From CAVQRC01 sp963715045 (lineage in GTDB: Bacteria > Planctomycetota > Planctomycetia > Pirellulales > Lacipirellulaceae), in contig CAVQRC010000004.1 in the NCBI GenBank assembly GCA_963715045.1, forward strand, positions 186,001 through 250,000: 64,000 bases of DNA, written 5' to 3'. Numbering within the stretch: position 1 is the stretch's first letter; every line of letters starts with the position of its first letter. The notes under the pieces were generated by a model, which saw only the letters and a program-made list of their open reading frames with translations, ran no database searches and was not told where the DNA came from. The position numbers and the translations under genes were made by a program. Below are positions 26,414-35,658 of the stretch, piece after piece.

Positions 26414-28510
26414 TCAGGGAGCGTCGGGCTCGTCGTCTCGGCTGGCGGGTCGGTTGATCAGGGGATCGCGTTCGGTGGGGTCGACGATCAGCACGTTTTG
26501 ACCGAGATCCAACGGGTCGTCTTCCTCGACCGGCCGGCCACGACTGTCGAGTTTGATGTCGGCGTCCGAAGTTCTTTTCTTGGCGACTTTCAGGAGCTGG
26601 TCGTAGAGTTCGTCGCCGTCGGCCTGGTTGATCTTGCTGACCGCCGTGGCGACTTCCTTGAGATATCGGAGGAAGACGCTGCGGCGTTCTCCTTCCTGCT
26701 TCACGCGGAGTCGTTTTCGCAGGTACATCCCCAGCTTGCGACCGACGGTCTGGAGTGCCAACCGCAGCTCCTTCTGGATTTCGGGATAGCTGGCGATGGC
26801 TTCCTTCGACTCGCTCGTGAACGGGACCCACACACTGGCCACGTGGACCATCAGCGAGACGGGGCCCTTGGGGAGCGAACCGCGGGTCTGCGTGAGGCCA
26901 TACGCCCGCCAGTTGGTCCCCATCACGGTCTGGGAGATCAGGCATGCCCCGTGCTGAAACTGCAGCGGCACCCGGTTGGCGTACCGCAGGACCTCCATCG
27001 TCTGGCCTTCGGCGACGTTGATGTTCTTCATTGCGTCGAGCAGTCGCTCGAACTCTTTGGGCTTGAGCCGCGACGGCGACTGGCGCGTCCCCAGCTTCGC
27101 GGCCTTCATGATCTTGTCGGCCGCATCGGCGCCCAGATTGTTAAAGGTGCTGATCAAGAACTGCCGGATCGTGCGGGCGTCGGTCTCCTCGACCAGGTCG
27201 CGGAGCAACTCTCCGCTCACGTTCTGGGTCGCAGCACCGCCCCCATAGGCGAGGCCGACTTCGATTTGAAACGGATTGCCGCGGTAAACTCCGGGTGGCC
27301 GGGTGGCCGCTGCATAGAATTCGCCGGGCACGACCTGGTGCATGCCCTTGAGGATCAGGTCCTCGCCGATCGGCGAGATGCAGTCGGTGGCCGGGTTGGC
27401 GATTTTCGTCTGCTGAATTGCGTGGTACAGGGCGTCGGCTTCCTGGCGACCGGTCCTCCGGGGGTTGGCCCTGGTCGAGACTTTGGCCGTCGTGCAGAGC
27501 CGTTTGGCGATTGCCGGGGAGACGCGGGAGAAACTGGCCGTCAGGAATTGCGAGACGGTTGTGGCATCCGTTTCGTGCATCATCGCGGCCAGGCGGCCCA
27601 GCTCGACGCCGTAGGGATGCGGCTTGATCTCCTTGGGCTCGGGCGGGAGCACTTCGGCACTTCGCTGGTAGGTCCGCAGATTGCCATCGGGATCGCGGTA
27701 ATGCAATTGGATGTGCGGGTTGGCGATTGCCGTCTGCTCGAGGTACTCGTCGACACTGCCGCGACCCCGGACGTATTTCGATTCGAGCTCGATCGTGACC
27801 CGCGTGCCGTGGGGCTCGGACTCCCATTCGATGCCGTGCTTCTCGATGTAGGCGGCTCCTTTGTCGCCGCTCGGGATGTCGACGCCCTCACCGCGACCGT
27901 TGAGAATCTGCGGCTTGTTTCGCTTGGTGTCGATTTTGATTTCGTAGTAATGGATGGGTTTGCGGACCGAGACTTTGCTGAGAATCTTGACCGGTTTGCC
28001 CGTCGTCTGCACGCCATACATGCCAGCCGCGCTGATGCCGATCCCCTGCTGCCCGCGGCTCTGGCGAAGGCGGTGAAACTTCGATCCGTACAGCAACTTG
28101 CCGAAGATCAGCGGGATCTGCTTGCTGAGGATGCCCGGCCCGTTGTCCTGAACGCCGACGCGATAGCGATCCTTGCCGGTCTGTTCGATCGAGACCCACA
28201 GCTCCGGCAGGATGCCGGCTTCCTCACACGCGTCGATCGAGTTGTCGACGGCCTCTTTGACGGTTGTGAGCAGCGCTTTGCGGGGGTTGTCGAAACCGAG
28301 CAGGTGCCGATTCTTGGCGAAGAACTCGCTGACGGAAATATCCCGCTGGGCCTGGGCCATGCTCTGGGCCGTGGCCCGGCGGCGGGTAGCCGGCTGCGGT
28401 TTTCCATTGCGGCGGGCAGAGGTACCGTTCACGGGGGTCTCGCGGTCTGCGGCCCGCGGTGTGCCGGAAGAGGGCGTCTGGCGAGGCTTCGGGGTGCTCT
28501 TGGGGGGCAA
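26414..28510 (-). CDS. top6B: DNA topoisomerase VI subunit B
   Basis: GHKL ATPase subunit of topoisomerase VI, about 698 residues. The start is uncertain. I favour the TTG at 28510, which has GGAGCTGAG upstream and gives a Pro/Thr/Arg-rich leader; the first internal ATG lies about 49 codons later, just before the conserved block AQRDISVSEFFAKNRHLLGF. ATP-site motifs are KEAVDNSIDACEEAG (N box), QDNGPGI (G1) and GQQGIG (G2). The H2TH and transducer regions follow, with the long block containing SFSRVSPAIAKRLC and later NRVPLQFQHGACLI. The C-terminal tail is acidic. It lies directly upstream of subunit A and is probably co-transcribed with it. Confidence 0.92.
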   Translation of the reverse strand: MPPKSTPKPRQTPSSGTPRAADRETPVNGTSARRNGKPQPATRRRATAQSMAQAQRDISVSEFFAKNRHLLGFDNPRKALLTTVKEAVDNSIDACEEAGILPELWVSIEQTGKDRYRVGVQDNGPGILSKQIPLIFGKLLYGSKFHRLRQSRGQQGIGISAAGMYGVQTTGKPVKILSKVSVRKPIHYYEIKIDTKRNKPQILNGRGEGVDIPSGDKGAAYIEKHGIEWESEPHGTRVTIELESKYVRGRGSVDEYLEQTAIANPHIQLHYRDPDGNLRTYQRSAEVLPPEPKEIKPHPYGVELGRLAAMMHETDATTVSQFLTASFSRVSPAIAKRLCTTAKVSTRANPRRTGRQEADALYHAIQQTKIANPATDCISPIGEDLILKGMHQVVPGEFYAAATRPPGVYRGNPFQIEVGLAYGGGAATQNVSGELLRDLVEETDARTIRQFLISTFNNLGADAADKIMKAAKLGTRQSPSRLKPKEFERLLDAMKNINVAEGQTMEVLRYANRVPLQFQHGACLISQTVMGTNWRAYGLTQTRGSLPKGPVSLMVHVASVWVPFTSESKEAIASYPEIQKELRLALQTVGRKLGMYLRKRLRVKQEGERRSVFLRYLKEVATAVSKINQADGDELYDQLLKVAKKRTSDADIKLDSRGRPVEEDDPLDLGQNVLIVDPTERDPLINRPASRDDEPDAP

Positions 28511-28804
28511 GATCTCAGCTCCGAACGAAAGCTTCCTGCAGTGGTAAACCTTTCCAATCGCGCGAATTATAGCGGGTTCGCGGGGGTTGCCCCACCCGAT
28601 ATTGCGGGCCGTAACGATCGTACGCCTGCGTGACGGGCAAACCCGGCACATCCCCTATACAAAGACTGACTGCTGCCGTCGGGACGAGCCGAACCAATCA
28701 GTACGGCCGCGGTCAGCGGTTTGGATTCTTGCTCAGCGATCGCGGCCCTGCGGACCCCTTGCAACCGCCGCGTGAATCGATCCCCTGGCACAAGGAGGTG
28801 CCCC

Positions 28805-29215
28805 ATGCCGCACACGATCTCGCGTGTGATCATCCTGTCTGTCGCCGTTCTCGCGGCGACCGTTCTGACGCAACCGCAAGCGGCCCAGGCAGAGCCCCGC
28901 GACCACATTCGCTATCAGCAGTCGCAGGACGTGTTCTACAACGGTTACACGACCGGCCCCGGCGCGACCCATGCGCAGATGTACGTCTCGCCCCGGCCCG
29001 TTCCGCCGCTCGTGGGACACACCTATCACACCTATCCGCCGCTCTACCCGCACGAGCTGATGTATCACCATCACCGTTCGTGGTACACGTACCATCCCGG
29101 TGCCGGCTGGACACGCACCAAGGCATCCTACGGTACCGGCGGAGCGATCTGGGATCGCCTGTCTCACATGCGTCGCTACGGCTACGGCTTCCTGCCCCTG
29201 GGCTTGCATCCCTAA
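28805..29215 (+). CDS. Small secreted His/Tyr-rich protein
   Basis: 136 residues from ATG 28805, chosen because a perfect AAGGAGGTG lies 4-12 bp upstream. Signal peptide (VIILSVAVLAATVLTQPQAAQA), then a short mature protein rich in Tyr, His, Pro and Gly (HTYHTYPPLYPHELMYHHHR, WYTYHPGAGW). There is no recognisable domain or transmembrane segment beyond the signal. Such proteins are frequent and uncharacterised in planctomycetes and may be envelope components. It is transcribed away from the topoisomerase VI operon; the 294-bp gap between them holds both promoters. Confidence 0.75.
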   Translation: MPHTISRVIILSVAVLAATVLTQPQAAQAEPRDHIRYQQSQDVFYNGYTTGPGATHAQMYVSPRPVPPLVGHTYHTYPPLYPHELMYHHHRSWYTYHPGAGWTRTKASYGTGGAIWDRLSHMRRYGYGFLPLGLHP

Positions 29216-29303
29216 ACGATGCAAAGCCGCATCCACGGTGGTTCGATTGTTGAACCTCCCCTCGAATTCAAAATCACAATTCCCTACCCCCGGATACCAA
29301 GCA

Positions 29304-29922
29304 ATGCGATACACGACCAACATGCTCGCGGCAATCGTGGCCGCGCTCGTGGCCGCACCGATTTGTCTTGCCCAAGGAAACTGTAACTGCACGGACATGC
29401 TTCCTGGCGGTACCAGCGATGGTTGCGTCTCCGGCGACTGCGGGATGAGCGGCTGCGATGGCTGTGCCGACTGCGGTGGCTGCGACTGCAACGATCGCAC
29501 GTCCCGCTTTCGCGCCCGGCACGGTCGCTTTCGAGTCCCGAACGTTATCGCAGGTGTGCGATTCGCTCGCGGGCACGTGCGACGTGGGCTCGAAGAAGTG
29601 CCGCGGCCTCTTCGGTGGGGGATTCGGCGGATCCCGAGTACCGGCCAACCCGGACTGCCGTGCAGATGCTTACGCGTGGCACCGCGGGTACGCCCACACG
29701 GAGTATGGCCGTCCGATCGCGCTGGTCGTTCCACCCACTTCGCACCTCCAGACCAATTGGAGTTGGGGAACGGGCAGCTCTCGGGTTTCTCGAATCGATC
29801 ATCAATTCAATCGATATGCCCCGGGCATCGGCGGTGGCTTCGGTGGCGGTTTCCGTTCCACCCCGGCTTGGCCAAGCGACACCACTCAGTTCGGTGTCTA
29901 TCCGGTTCGTGGGTTGTGGTAA
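29304..29922 (+). CDS. Small secreted cysteine-rich protein, apparent frameshift
   Basis: Starts at ATG 29304 with a signal peptide (MLAAIVAALVAAPICLAQ). The first frame gives a Cys/Gly-rich segment (GNCNCTDMLPGG, then DGCADCGGCDCND). A second frame, from about 29500-29535, continues with SQVCDSLAGTCDVGSKKCRG and a Gly/Tyr/Arg-rich end (IGGGFGGGFRSTPAW) to the stop at 29922. Cysteine spacing carries on sensibly across the switch, while each frame alone becomes Arg-rich and unprotein-like on the wrong side, so I read one gene with an indel. About 205 residues, exported, likely disulfide-bonded; no family recognised. It lies 88 bp after another small secreted protein. Confidence 0.6.
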
Positions 29923-29959
29923 TGCGGGGTGTCGCCCCGGCTACCTGGTGTAGTCCCGT

Positions 29960-30067
29960 CACTCCGTGGCGGGGATGTTGAGTCACCGCCGGCTCAGTTT
30001 TGCTGGCGGCCGCGGGTTCCGGCCAGCGATGGATTGTGGTCGGTGCTCGGCACCGCGTCACGGAGTG
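29960..30067. repeat. Intergenic inverted repeat
   Basis: CACTCCGTG (29960-29968) is inverted as CACGGAGTG (30059-30067), and CCCCGGCTAC occurs just outside each arm. It lies between the convergent stops of the Cys-rich protein and the large TPR gene. Confidence 0.45.
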
Positions 30068-30083
30068 CCCCGGCTACATGCAC

Positions 30084-32487
30084 TCAGAACCCCGGATCGA
30101 TCGCCCGCGAGAGTTGGCGGAGCTTTTCGGCGCGTGCCTGCTGGCCAAGTTGCTCGAGGGCCTCGATCCGCAGTCGCCGCGCCCTTCGCCACGATTCGCT
30201 GCCGCTTTCCGAGCGGGTCTCGATGGACTGGCAGACGGCCACCGCTTGCCGCCAATGGTCCCGCTCGGGGGACGCCACCAGGACCACCGCGCGATACTCG
30301 TGGATGTCTCGATCGTCCGGAAAGCGAATGGTCAGTTCGGCGAGTTGTTCGCGTGCGGCAACGAGGTCACCCGTCGCCTGCAGCAACCTGGTGTGGGCGA
30401 CGGCCAGGTCACGGGGAACTGCCGCGGGAGCGGTCTGGCCGACAAGTCGCGAACTTGCCCGAAGCAGCACGGCCAGGATTTCGTCTCGGAGGGCCGCGGG
30501 ATCGGCAGCGATCCACTGCGAGGTGCCGCGGATCACGGCGTCGGCGACAAGGTCAGGCAAAGCGGCCAACGCGGCGAGTTGTGCGGCTGCTTCGGCCGCA
30601 TCGCCCCGGGTCACCGCGAGGTCGAAGAGCAAGCCGCGGGCACGTTCCGCGTGGGGCGATTCGCCGTGGTTTGCTATTTCGCCAATTTGTGACTGCAGTT
30701 GGGAGTCGAACGGCAAGTCGTGGCGGATGCGCCAGCCGCGTCCAGCCGGCGACGGCTTCCCAGGCAGCCGACTGCGGTATGCCACGGGGAGCCACCCACA
30801 AGGGCGTGAAGTAGGTGGCTGCCTGTCCGATGATCGCCCGGCGGGCTGCTTTGTCATTCGCCGCTTGCTGCAGCCAGGCGTCGAAGCAATCGGTGATCTT
30901 CTCGACCGCGACCGTGAACGAGGCGTGATCGGGGGGGACGTTTCGATAGGCCTCGATGGCATCCTCGCAGCGTCCGTCGGCCAGCCGGAGCTGGCCCAGC
31001 CACAGCCAGACGGTGGGCGTTGTGGTGGCCGTCGGAAAGGCATCGACATGGGCTTGAAGCAACGCGCGATACTGCTGCAGATGTTCCTCGCGGCGGGATG
31101 GCTCGGATTCGTGCCGGGCGAGCATCACGGTACATACGATTGCGGCGTGATGTGCGGCGGCGCGTACTTCGTCCGGTCCGTCCGCCGCGGCGATCTTCAG
31201 CAGACGTTGGCGGGCATCCGTCACGGCGCCGCGTCGAAGCTGCACCGCCGCCGCAGACCGGGCCAACTCGAGGGCGGTGGCTGCCTTGCCCTGGTCGGCC
31301 GCCATCTTCGCCGCGCGATCGTAGGCGGTTACCGCCTCGTCATAGTTGCCGGCGAGAAACAGGTTTTCAGCCGCCAGACGCAAACCGTCGTCTGTCGCGG
31401 TCGCGCCCGGCGTCGCGAACTGCTTGCCGACCGCTCGTTTGGCGCGGCGGAGCCACCAACTGCCATGCTCCAGGCCAATCAAATCGACGTGCCGGCTGAT
31501 ACGGTCGGAAAGTTCCGCGGCCTGGCTCCCGCTGGCCAGGTGCCATTCTGCCAGCATCGCTTCGAGCAGGGCGAGGTCGAACTCGGGCGAGGTCACTTCG
31601 CCGCGACGCCGTTCCGGCCAGGGCGGGGCGGCGACGCCGTCGAACTGAATCGCTAACCGCAACTGCTCGGCCTGGGCGAGGAGCGTCACACTCGGAGGTG
31701 CTTCGGGGACGAGGACTTCGAGAAGAAGATTGGTTGCTTCGTCGCGGCGACCGAGGAGGCGGGCGCAGCGGGCGCGGTCGACGCGGGCCACCCAGGCAAG
31801 TTGTGGGGTGGGCGGTGTGGCGATCACCTGGGTCAGGGATTCGATCGACGCCAGTAGGCCGCTGACTCGATCGGCCGATTCGGGCGGGTAGGTCAGGGCC
31901 AGCAATCGGAAAGCGCGTGACAGCTCGTACTCCGTTTGCCGCCGAATGCGCTCGAGCTCGCCGGGAGCGAGCGCAAGGGCATCCTGAGCGTCTGGTCGCG
32001 CGAGACGAATCTCGCGGAGTTGTTGCTCGGCAAGGTCGCGCGTCTGTTCGAGCTGGCGAATCGCCCGACGATAGGCGACGCGGCCCGCCGGCTCATCCGC
32101 AGAGTCAGGTTCCGACTCCGCGGCGACCCGTCCCTCGAGCGTCGAGACGACCGCGTCCTGCAGCAGCACGAGCAGGCGTTGCGGATGGTCGGGATGATTC
32201 TCGCGGAAACGCTCGCTCTCTGTGTGCGCGGCGGCCCAACGCGGGGATGCGTCTTCGGGAGGCGAATCGGCAGCCCAAAGCCCGAAGCTGCGAACCAGTT
32301 CCGCGACGATCCACGCCTGATCAGCCGGGGGGCGGGTAGCCCGCAAGTGTTGGCAGTGAATCGTCGCCAGACGATACAGCCGCCGCTTGTGCAGGCCCTC
32401 GAGAAAATCCTGCTCGCGCTGATCCGCGGCCCAGACCAGCGACGCGGCGAAACAGCAGAACGCGATCAACAAATATCGCCGGATCAT
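30084..32487 (-). CDS. Large secreted TPR-like protein at the end of the ExbBD operon, apparent frameshift
   Basis: Starts at ATG 32487 with a signal peptide (YLLIAFCCFAASLVWAADQ). About 800 residues of mostly helical, Ala/Leu/Arg-rich sequence with TPR-like units such as NLFLAGNYDEAVTAYDRAAK and GQLRLADGRCEDAIEAYRNV. The first frame holds to about 30735; there it loses sense, and a second frame continues with RHDLPFDSQLQSQIGEIANH and a final TPR-rich part (LLQATGDLVAAREQLAELT) to the stop at 30084. One indel near 30725-30745 joins them. It is the last of six co-directional genes with ExbB/ExbD proteins and is separated from ExbD-2 by 182 bp holding a hairpin. A scaffold role in the periplasm is likely. 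Confidence 0.75.
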
Positions 32488-32558
32488 GACTGCATCACCG
32501 GAAGCTGCCGTCGTTGGAGTTCACAAATACCGCCCGCATCCCCACCATTCACCGGAGC

Positions 32559-32575
32559 CCCCGGCTTCGCCGGGG
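32559..32575. other. GC hairpin inside the ExbBD operon
   Basis: CCCCGGC-TTC-GCCGGGG is a perfect 7-bp stem with a three-base loop, lying between ExbD-2 and the terminal TPR gene. There is no T-tract, so it is more likely an mRNA-stability or attenuation structure than a terminator. Related CCCCGGCT words occur in other gaps of this window. Confidence 0.5.
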
Positions 32576-32669
32576 AACGCGCCGGAACCGTTGATCCACG
32601 ACCGCCCTGCTCCGTCCGCCGCGAACCACGATCCGCCAGCGGCGTGTACCGAAAACGTTCTTTCTCATG

Positions 32670-33119
32670 TCACGAGCCAGTCGTCGCGCGGGCGGCGAAT
32701 TGTACGCGATCGAAGCCGACGAGGCGGCACAGATCATAGACGTCGATCACGTCGCCGAGGGGAATCTCTCCGGCGACGTCGAGAATCACGGGGACTTCCA
32801 CGTCGACGGCGGCGATCGCGGCGAGGATGCGGCGGAGTTCCGCGAACGATTCGCAGACGCGGTGGTTGATTTCCCACCGGACGGCACCGCCAGGCTGCAG
32901 CCGACTGCGGACAAGGATCTGTTCCAGCGGCTGCTCGACCGGCGGGGGTGGCAGGGCCGAGGTCGTGCTCCCTCCGGTGAGGTGGCTGGGGAGGATTTGC
33001 TCGGGGATCTCGAAGCTTGCCGTACAGATGAAGAAGATCAGCAGCAGGAACACGACATCGATCATGGGCGTCATGGCGACGTCGGTGGAATGCGTGTTTC
33101 GGCTGGCTGGAATCCGCAT
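32670..33119 (-). CDS. ExbD/TolR-family protein (second copy)
   Basis: 149 residues from ATG 33119. The single TM helix with the essential aspartate reads MTPMIDVVFLLLIFFICTAS (Asp in MID), preceded by a short cytoplasmic N-terminus. The periplasmic part is longer and more divergent than in copy one (a Pro-rich linker, then ILVRSRLQPGGAVRWEINHR). The final GEIPLGDVIDVYDLCRLVGF matches the conserved ExbD C-terminal helix region. Eleven bp separate it from the first ExbD. Together with the ExbB homologue upstream it should form a proton-driven motor. Confidence 0.88.
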   Translation of the reverse strand: MRIPASRNTHSTDVAMTPMIDVVFLLLIFFICTASFEIPEQILPSHLTGGSTTSALPPPPVEQPLEQILVRSRLQPGGAVRWEINHRVCESFAELRRILAAIAAVDVEVPVILDVAGEIPLGDVIDVYDLCRLVGFDRVQFAARATTGS

Positions 33120-33130
33120 CTTCTCGTCGT

Positions 33131-33559
33131 TCAAGAACTCTCGTCGCGGTGATGGACGGCAAAGGTCACGCGCCAAATCCCGACGCGAGCACAGGCGAGC
33201 AGGATCGGTTCGATGCGGCTGTACGGCACGCGTCGATCCCCGCGGACTCGGACTTCCAGATCGGGACCCACATGGCTCAATTCGTAGCGGAGCCGTGATT
33301 CGAGTTCCACCAGTGGCAGGGTCCCTCCGGCAAGGACCACGCGGCCGTCCGGGGCGACATTGATCGTCACCCGTGGATGGGTGTCGTCGAGCGCGTCGTT
33401 GCCGCTGGCCGCCGTCGGGAGGCTCAGGTCGAATTGCGTCTCCTGCCGGGCAAGATGACTGCTGACCAGAAAGAAGATGATCAGCAGAAATACGACGTCG
33501 ATCATCGGCGTCATATTGAAACGAATCGTCGTATGTTGGTCGCGTGGCGGCGGCCGCAT
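33131..33559 (-). CDS. ExbD/TolR-family protein (first copy)
   Basis: 142 residues from ATG 33559. The TM helix is NMTPMIDVVFLLIIFFLVSS, with the proton-carrying Asp. The periplasmic domain follows the canonical pattern: TINVAPDGRVVLAGGTLPL, then LEVRVRGDRRVPYSRIEPIL. It starts 11 bp after the ExbB-family gene and ends 11 bp before the second ExbD, so the three are translated from one message. Confidence 0.92.
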   Translation of the reverse strand: MRPPPRDQHTTIRFNMTPMIDVVFLLIIFFLVSSHLARQETQFDLSLPTAASGNDALDDTHPRVTINVAPDGRVVLAGGTLPLVELESRLRYELSHVGPDLEVRVRGDRRVPYSRIEPILLACARVGIWRVTFAVHHRDESS

Positions 33560-33570
33560 GGCGAATCCTG

Positions 33571-34449
33571 CTAACGCTTGGGGGCCGGCGGCGTGGGGGT
33601 CGCCGGGGGCGGCGCGTGGCTCTTCCGCCGCCCACCCCGCTTGATCGGCCGCATTGCCGCGGCGGCCGCGTACACGGTTTCGGCGATCAGGTGATCGATG
33701 CGATTGCGAAACACGGCATAGGCTGCCAGCGCCGGGATCGCCACGAGGAGTCCTCCGACCGTCGTGACCAGGGCCTGGTAGATCCCCGCGGCGAGTTCTG
33801 CGGCGCGGGCTGCCCCCTGCGATTCGGCCACCTCCTGGAAGGCGAAGATCATCCCGATGACCGTGCCCAACAGGCCCACCATCGGAGCAATATTACCGAT
33901 TACCGAGAGATACTCGATTTTTCGCAGCAGACGTGCCGACTGTTCGGCGGTTGCTTCTTCGGCTGCTTTCTCCACAGCGGGCCAGCCTCCTTCGACCTCG
34001 CCCAGGCCGGCCGAGATCACGGCCGCCAAAACGCTTGGCTGTCCGCGGCAAACTTGTTCAGCAGCCGACACATTGCCCTGCGTGAGCTGCGCGGTCACGC
34101 CCTCGGCGAGGCCTGGCGGCAGCAGCACATCGTGACGAATGGTGATCACGTGTTCCACGACCAGGGCCACCGCGGCCATCGACAGGGCGACCAGCAGCAG
34201 CATGATCAACAGACCGGTCCAGCCGCCGGAAAACACGATTTCGAAGAATCCCGTCGGGGCCCGGGCGGCAGACGATGCCGCGGCGGATGATGCCGCCGCA
34301 GAGGATTCGGGCGTCGATGATTCTGGCGTGGCCGAAACGCCCGCTCCCGACGTGGTCGCATCCTGGGCGATCGCTGCGGGAACCGATAACCACAGCCCGA
34401 CGAGAACGGCCCAGCTCACAGCGTATCGCCCGACCGTCACGGCCCGCAC
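33571..34449 (-). CDS. ExbB/TolQ/MotA-family proton channel protein
   Basis: 292 residues from a GTG at 34449. It has a signal-like N-terminal helix (VSWAVLVGLWLSVPAAIAQ) and a low-complexity Ser/Ala/Pro/Thr linker (residues about 30-65), then three TM helices. These are IVFSGGWTGLLIMLLLVALS, the pore helix SVIGNIAPMVGLLGTVIGMI and the third in LVTTVGGLLVAIPALAAYAV. The GLLGTVIGM and TTxGLLVAIP blocks are the ExbB/TolQ signature. The N-terminal extension is typical of long ExbB forms. It is followed 11 bp later by ExbD-1. Confidence 0.92.
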   Translation of the reverse strand: MRAVTVGRYAVSWAVLVGLWLSVPAAIAQDATTSGAGVSATPESSTPESSAAASSAAASSAARAPTGFFEIVFSGGWTGLLIMLLLVALSMAAVALVVEHVITIRHDVLLPPGLAEGVTAQLTQGNVSAAEQVCRGQPSVLAAVISAGLGEVEGGWPAVEKAAEEATAEQSARLLRKIEYLSVIGNIAPMVGLLGTVIGMIFAFQEVAESQGAARAAELAAGIYQALVTTVGGLLVAIPALAAYAVFRNRIDHLIAETVYAAAAAMRPIKRGGRRKSHAPPPATPTPPAPKR

Positions 34450-34596
34450 GAGGACCCCTGCGAATTCCCTTCCTGCGTGCTGCGATCACGGGCGATCGGC
34501 TCCTTCTGATGACTGAAACGAATCCCGAAAGATCACACCTTCGGCCATTTGCGTGCAGATGTCCATCCGCGTCCGACTCGACGGGGGATCTCCGAA

Positions 34597-35658
34597 CTAC
34601 GGATCCCCGCGGAGCAGACGTTCTGCCGCAGGGCGTTCGACACTCGATGGGTATTGCCGCACGACTTCCGCCAACAAGGCCCGCGCCTCATCCTGGTGGT
34701 GCTCACGAATCAGAATCCGAGCGGCCGAAAGCAACGCTGCCGCTCGACGACGGCTGTCCGAGCCGCCCTCAATGGAAACCCTCAGCAGGGCGAGCACGCT
34801 CCGGTCGGGGTCACCGAGTCGATCGTAGACCTGTCCCAGAATCAGGTAGGGGCCGTCGCGGAGCGGTGGCGGGATCTGAAGCAGGTGCTGCTCCCAGGTT
34901 TCGACATGCCGCGGAGTGGCCGTGGGGACGCGGGTACGCCACAGTTGGGCAGCGGCGATCGCCGCGATCGGCGGGTCTGCGGTCGAGCTGAGTTTCTGCA
35001 GCACCGCGATGGCACGTTGCCGATCCGGTGTGGAGAACAGGTGACTGGCAGCGAGCAGTTGCACGGCCTGGGCCTCGGAGCGGTTGAGCCACCGCTCGGC
35101 TGTGGCCTGCTCAACGGCCTCGGAGGCGACCCAGGCAAGTGGCATATCGGCGATGGCCGGGGTCTCCGCGTCACTCCCGATCAGGACGAGGAACAGATCG
35201 CCCGCTTCCTTCCGGCGATCCAGTCGCATCAACAGCTTGAGCATCTCGTGGAGGATCATGCGCTGCACCCAGGGACGCCGCTCCGCCGCTGCGGCCTTTG
35301 CGAACCGCTCGTACGCCTGTTGGGGATCGCCCGAGCGGGCCAGCTCCGTCGCCTGCAGGTAGCCATCGGGCCAGTCGGTCTCCACGCGCTCGACGCGGTC
35401 AGCCGGCAGCCGCCGGACTTTCTGGCCAGTGGTCTGCAGGAGCAGTTCGCGGCCCGTGTAGTCCTGAATGGTTCCTTCGACGCGACGGGCTGCGGACGCC
35501 GGTTCCCCGCCGCGAATCCAGACTTCGTCGGCCGCGGCCGTGGCCGTGAATCCGACCAGCGTCAGTGCCGCGTACATCGCTGCCGCCGCCGGGTTGCCGC
35601 ACCAGGCTGCGGCGAGGCGAGGTCGGACCAGGGCGGCGGGCTGGATCGTGCGAGCCAT
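34597..35658 (-). CDS. Secreted tetratricopeptide-like protein of the ExbBD operon
   Basis: 353 residues with a hydrophobic N-terminal segment (AAAMYAALTLVGFTATAAADE) that serves as export signal. A short beta-type domain follows (EGTIQDYTGRELLLQTTGQ, then RVERVETDWPDG), after which the rest is helical repeats of TPR type (ELARSGDPQQAYERFAKAAA, GQVYDRLGDPDRSVLALLRV, ILIREHHQDEARALLAEVV). Its ATG shares one base with the vWA stop (TGATG), so translation is coupled. It precedes the ExbB-family gene by 147 bp. It probably assembles with the vWA protein in the periplasm. Confidence 0.8.
   Translation of the reverse strand: MARTIQPAALVRPRLAAAWCGNPAAAAMYAALTLVGFTATAAADEVWIRGGEPASAARRVEGTIQDYTGRELLLQTTGQKVRRLPADRVERVETDWPDGYLQATELARSGDPQQAYERFAKAAAAERRPWVQRMILHEMLKLLMRLDRRKEAGDLFLVLIGSDAETPAIADMPLAWVASEAVEQATAERWLNRSEAQAVQLLAASHLFSTPDRQRAIAVLQKLSSTADPPIAAIAAAQLWRTRVPTATPRHVETWEQHLLQIPPPLRDGPYLILGQVYDRLGDPDRSVLALLRVSIEGGSDSRRRAAALLSAARILIREHHQDEARALLAEVVRQYPSSVERPAAERLLRGDP

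Noticed and set aside
26498..28633. 711-residue plus-strand ORF opposite topoisomerase VI B
   Set aside because: The minus-strand frame carries all GHKL motifs; the plus-strand product has no family features.
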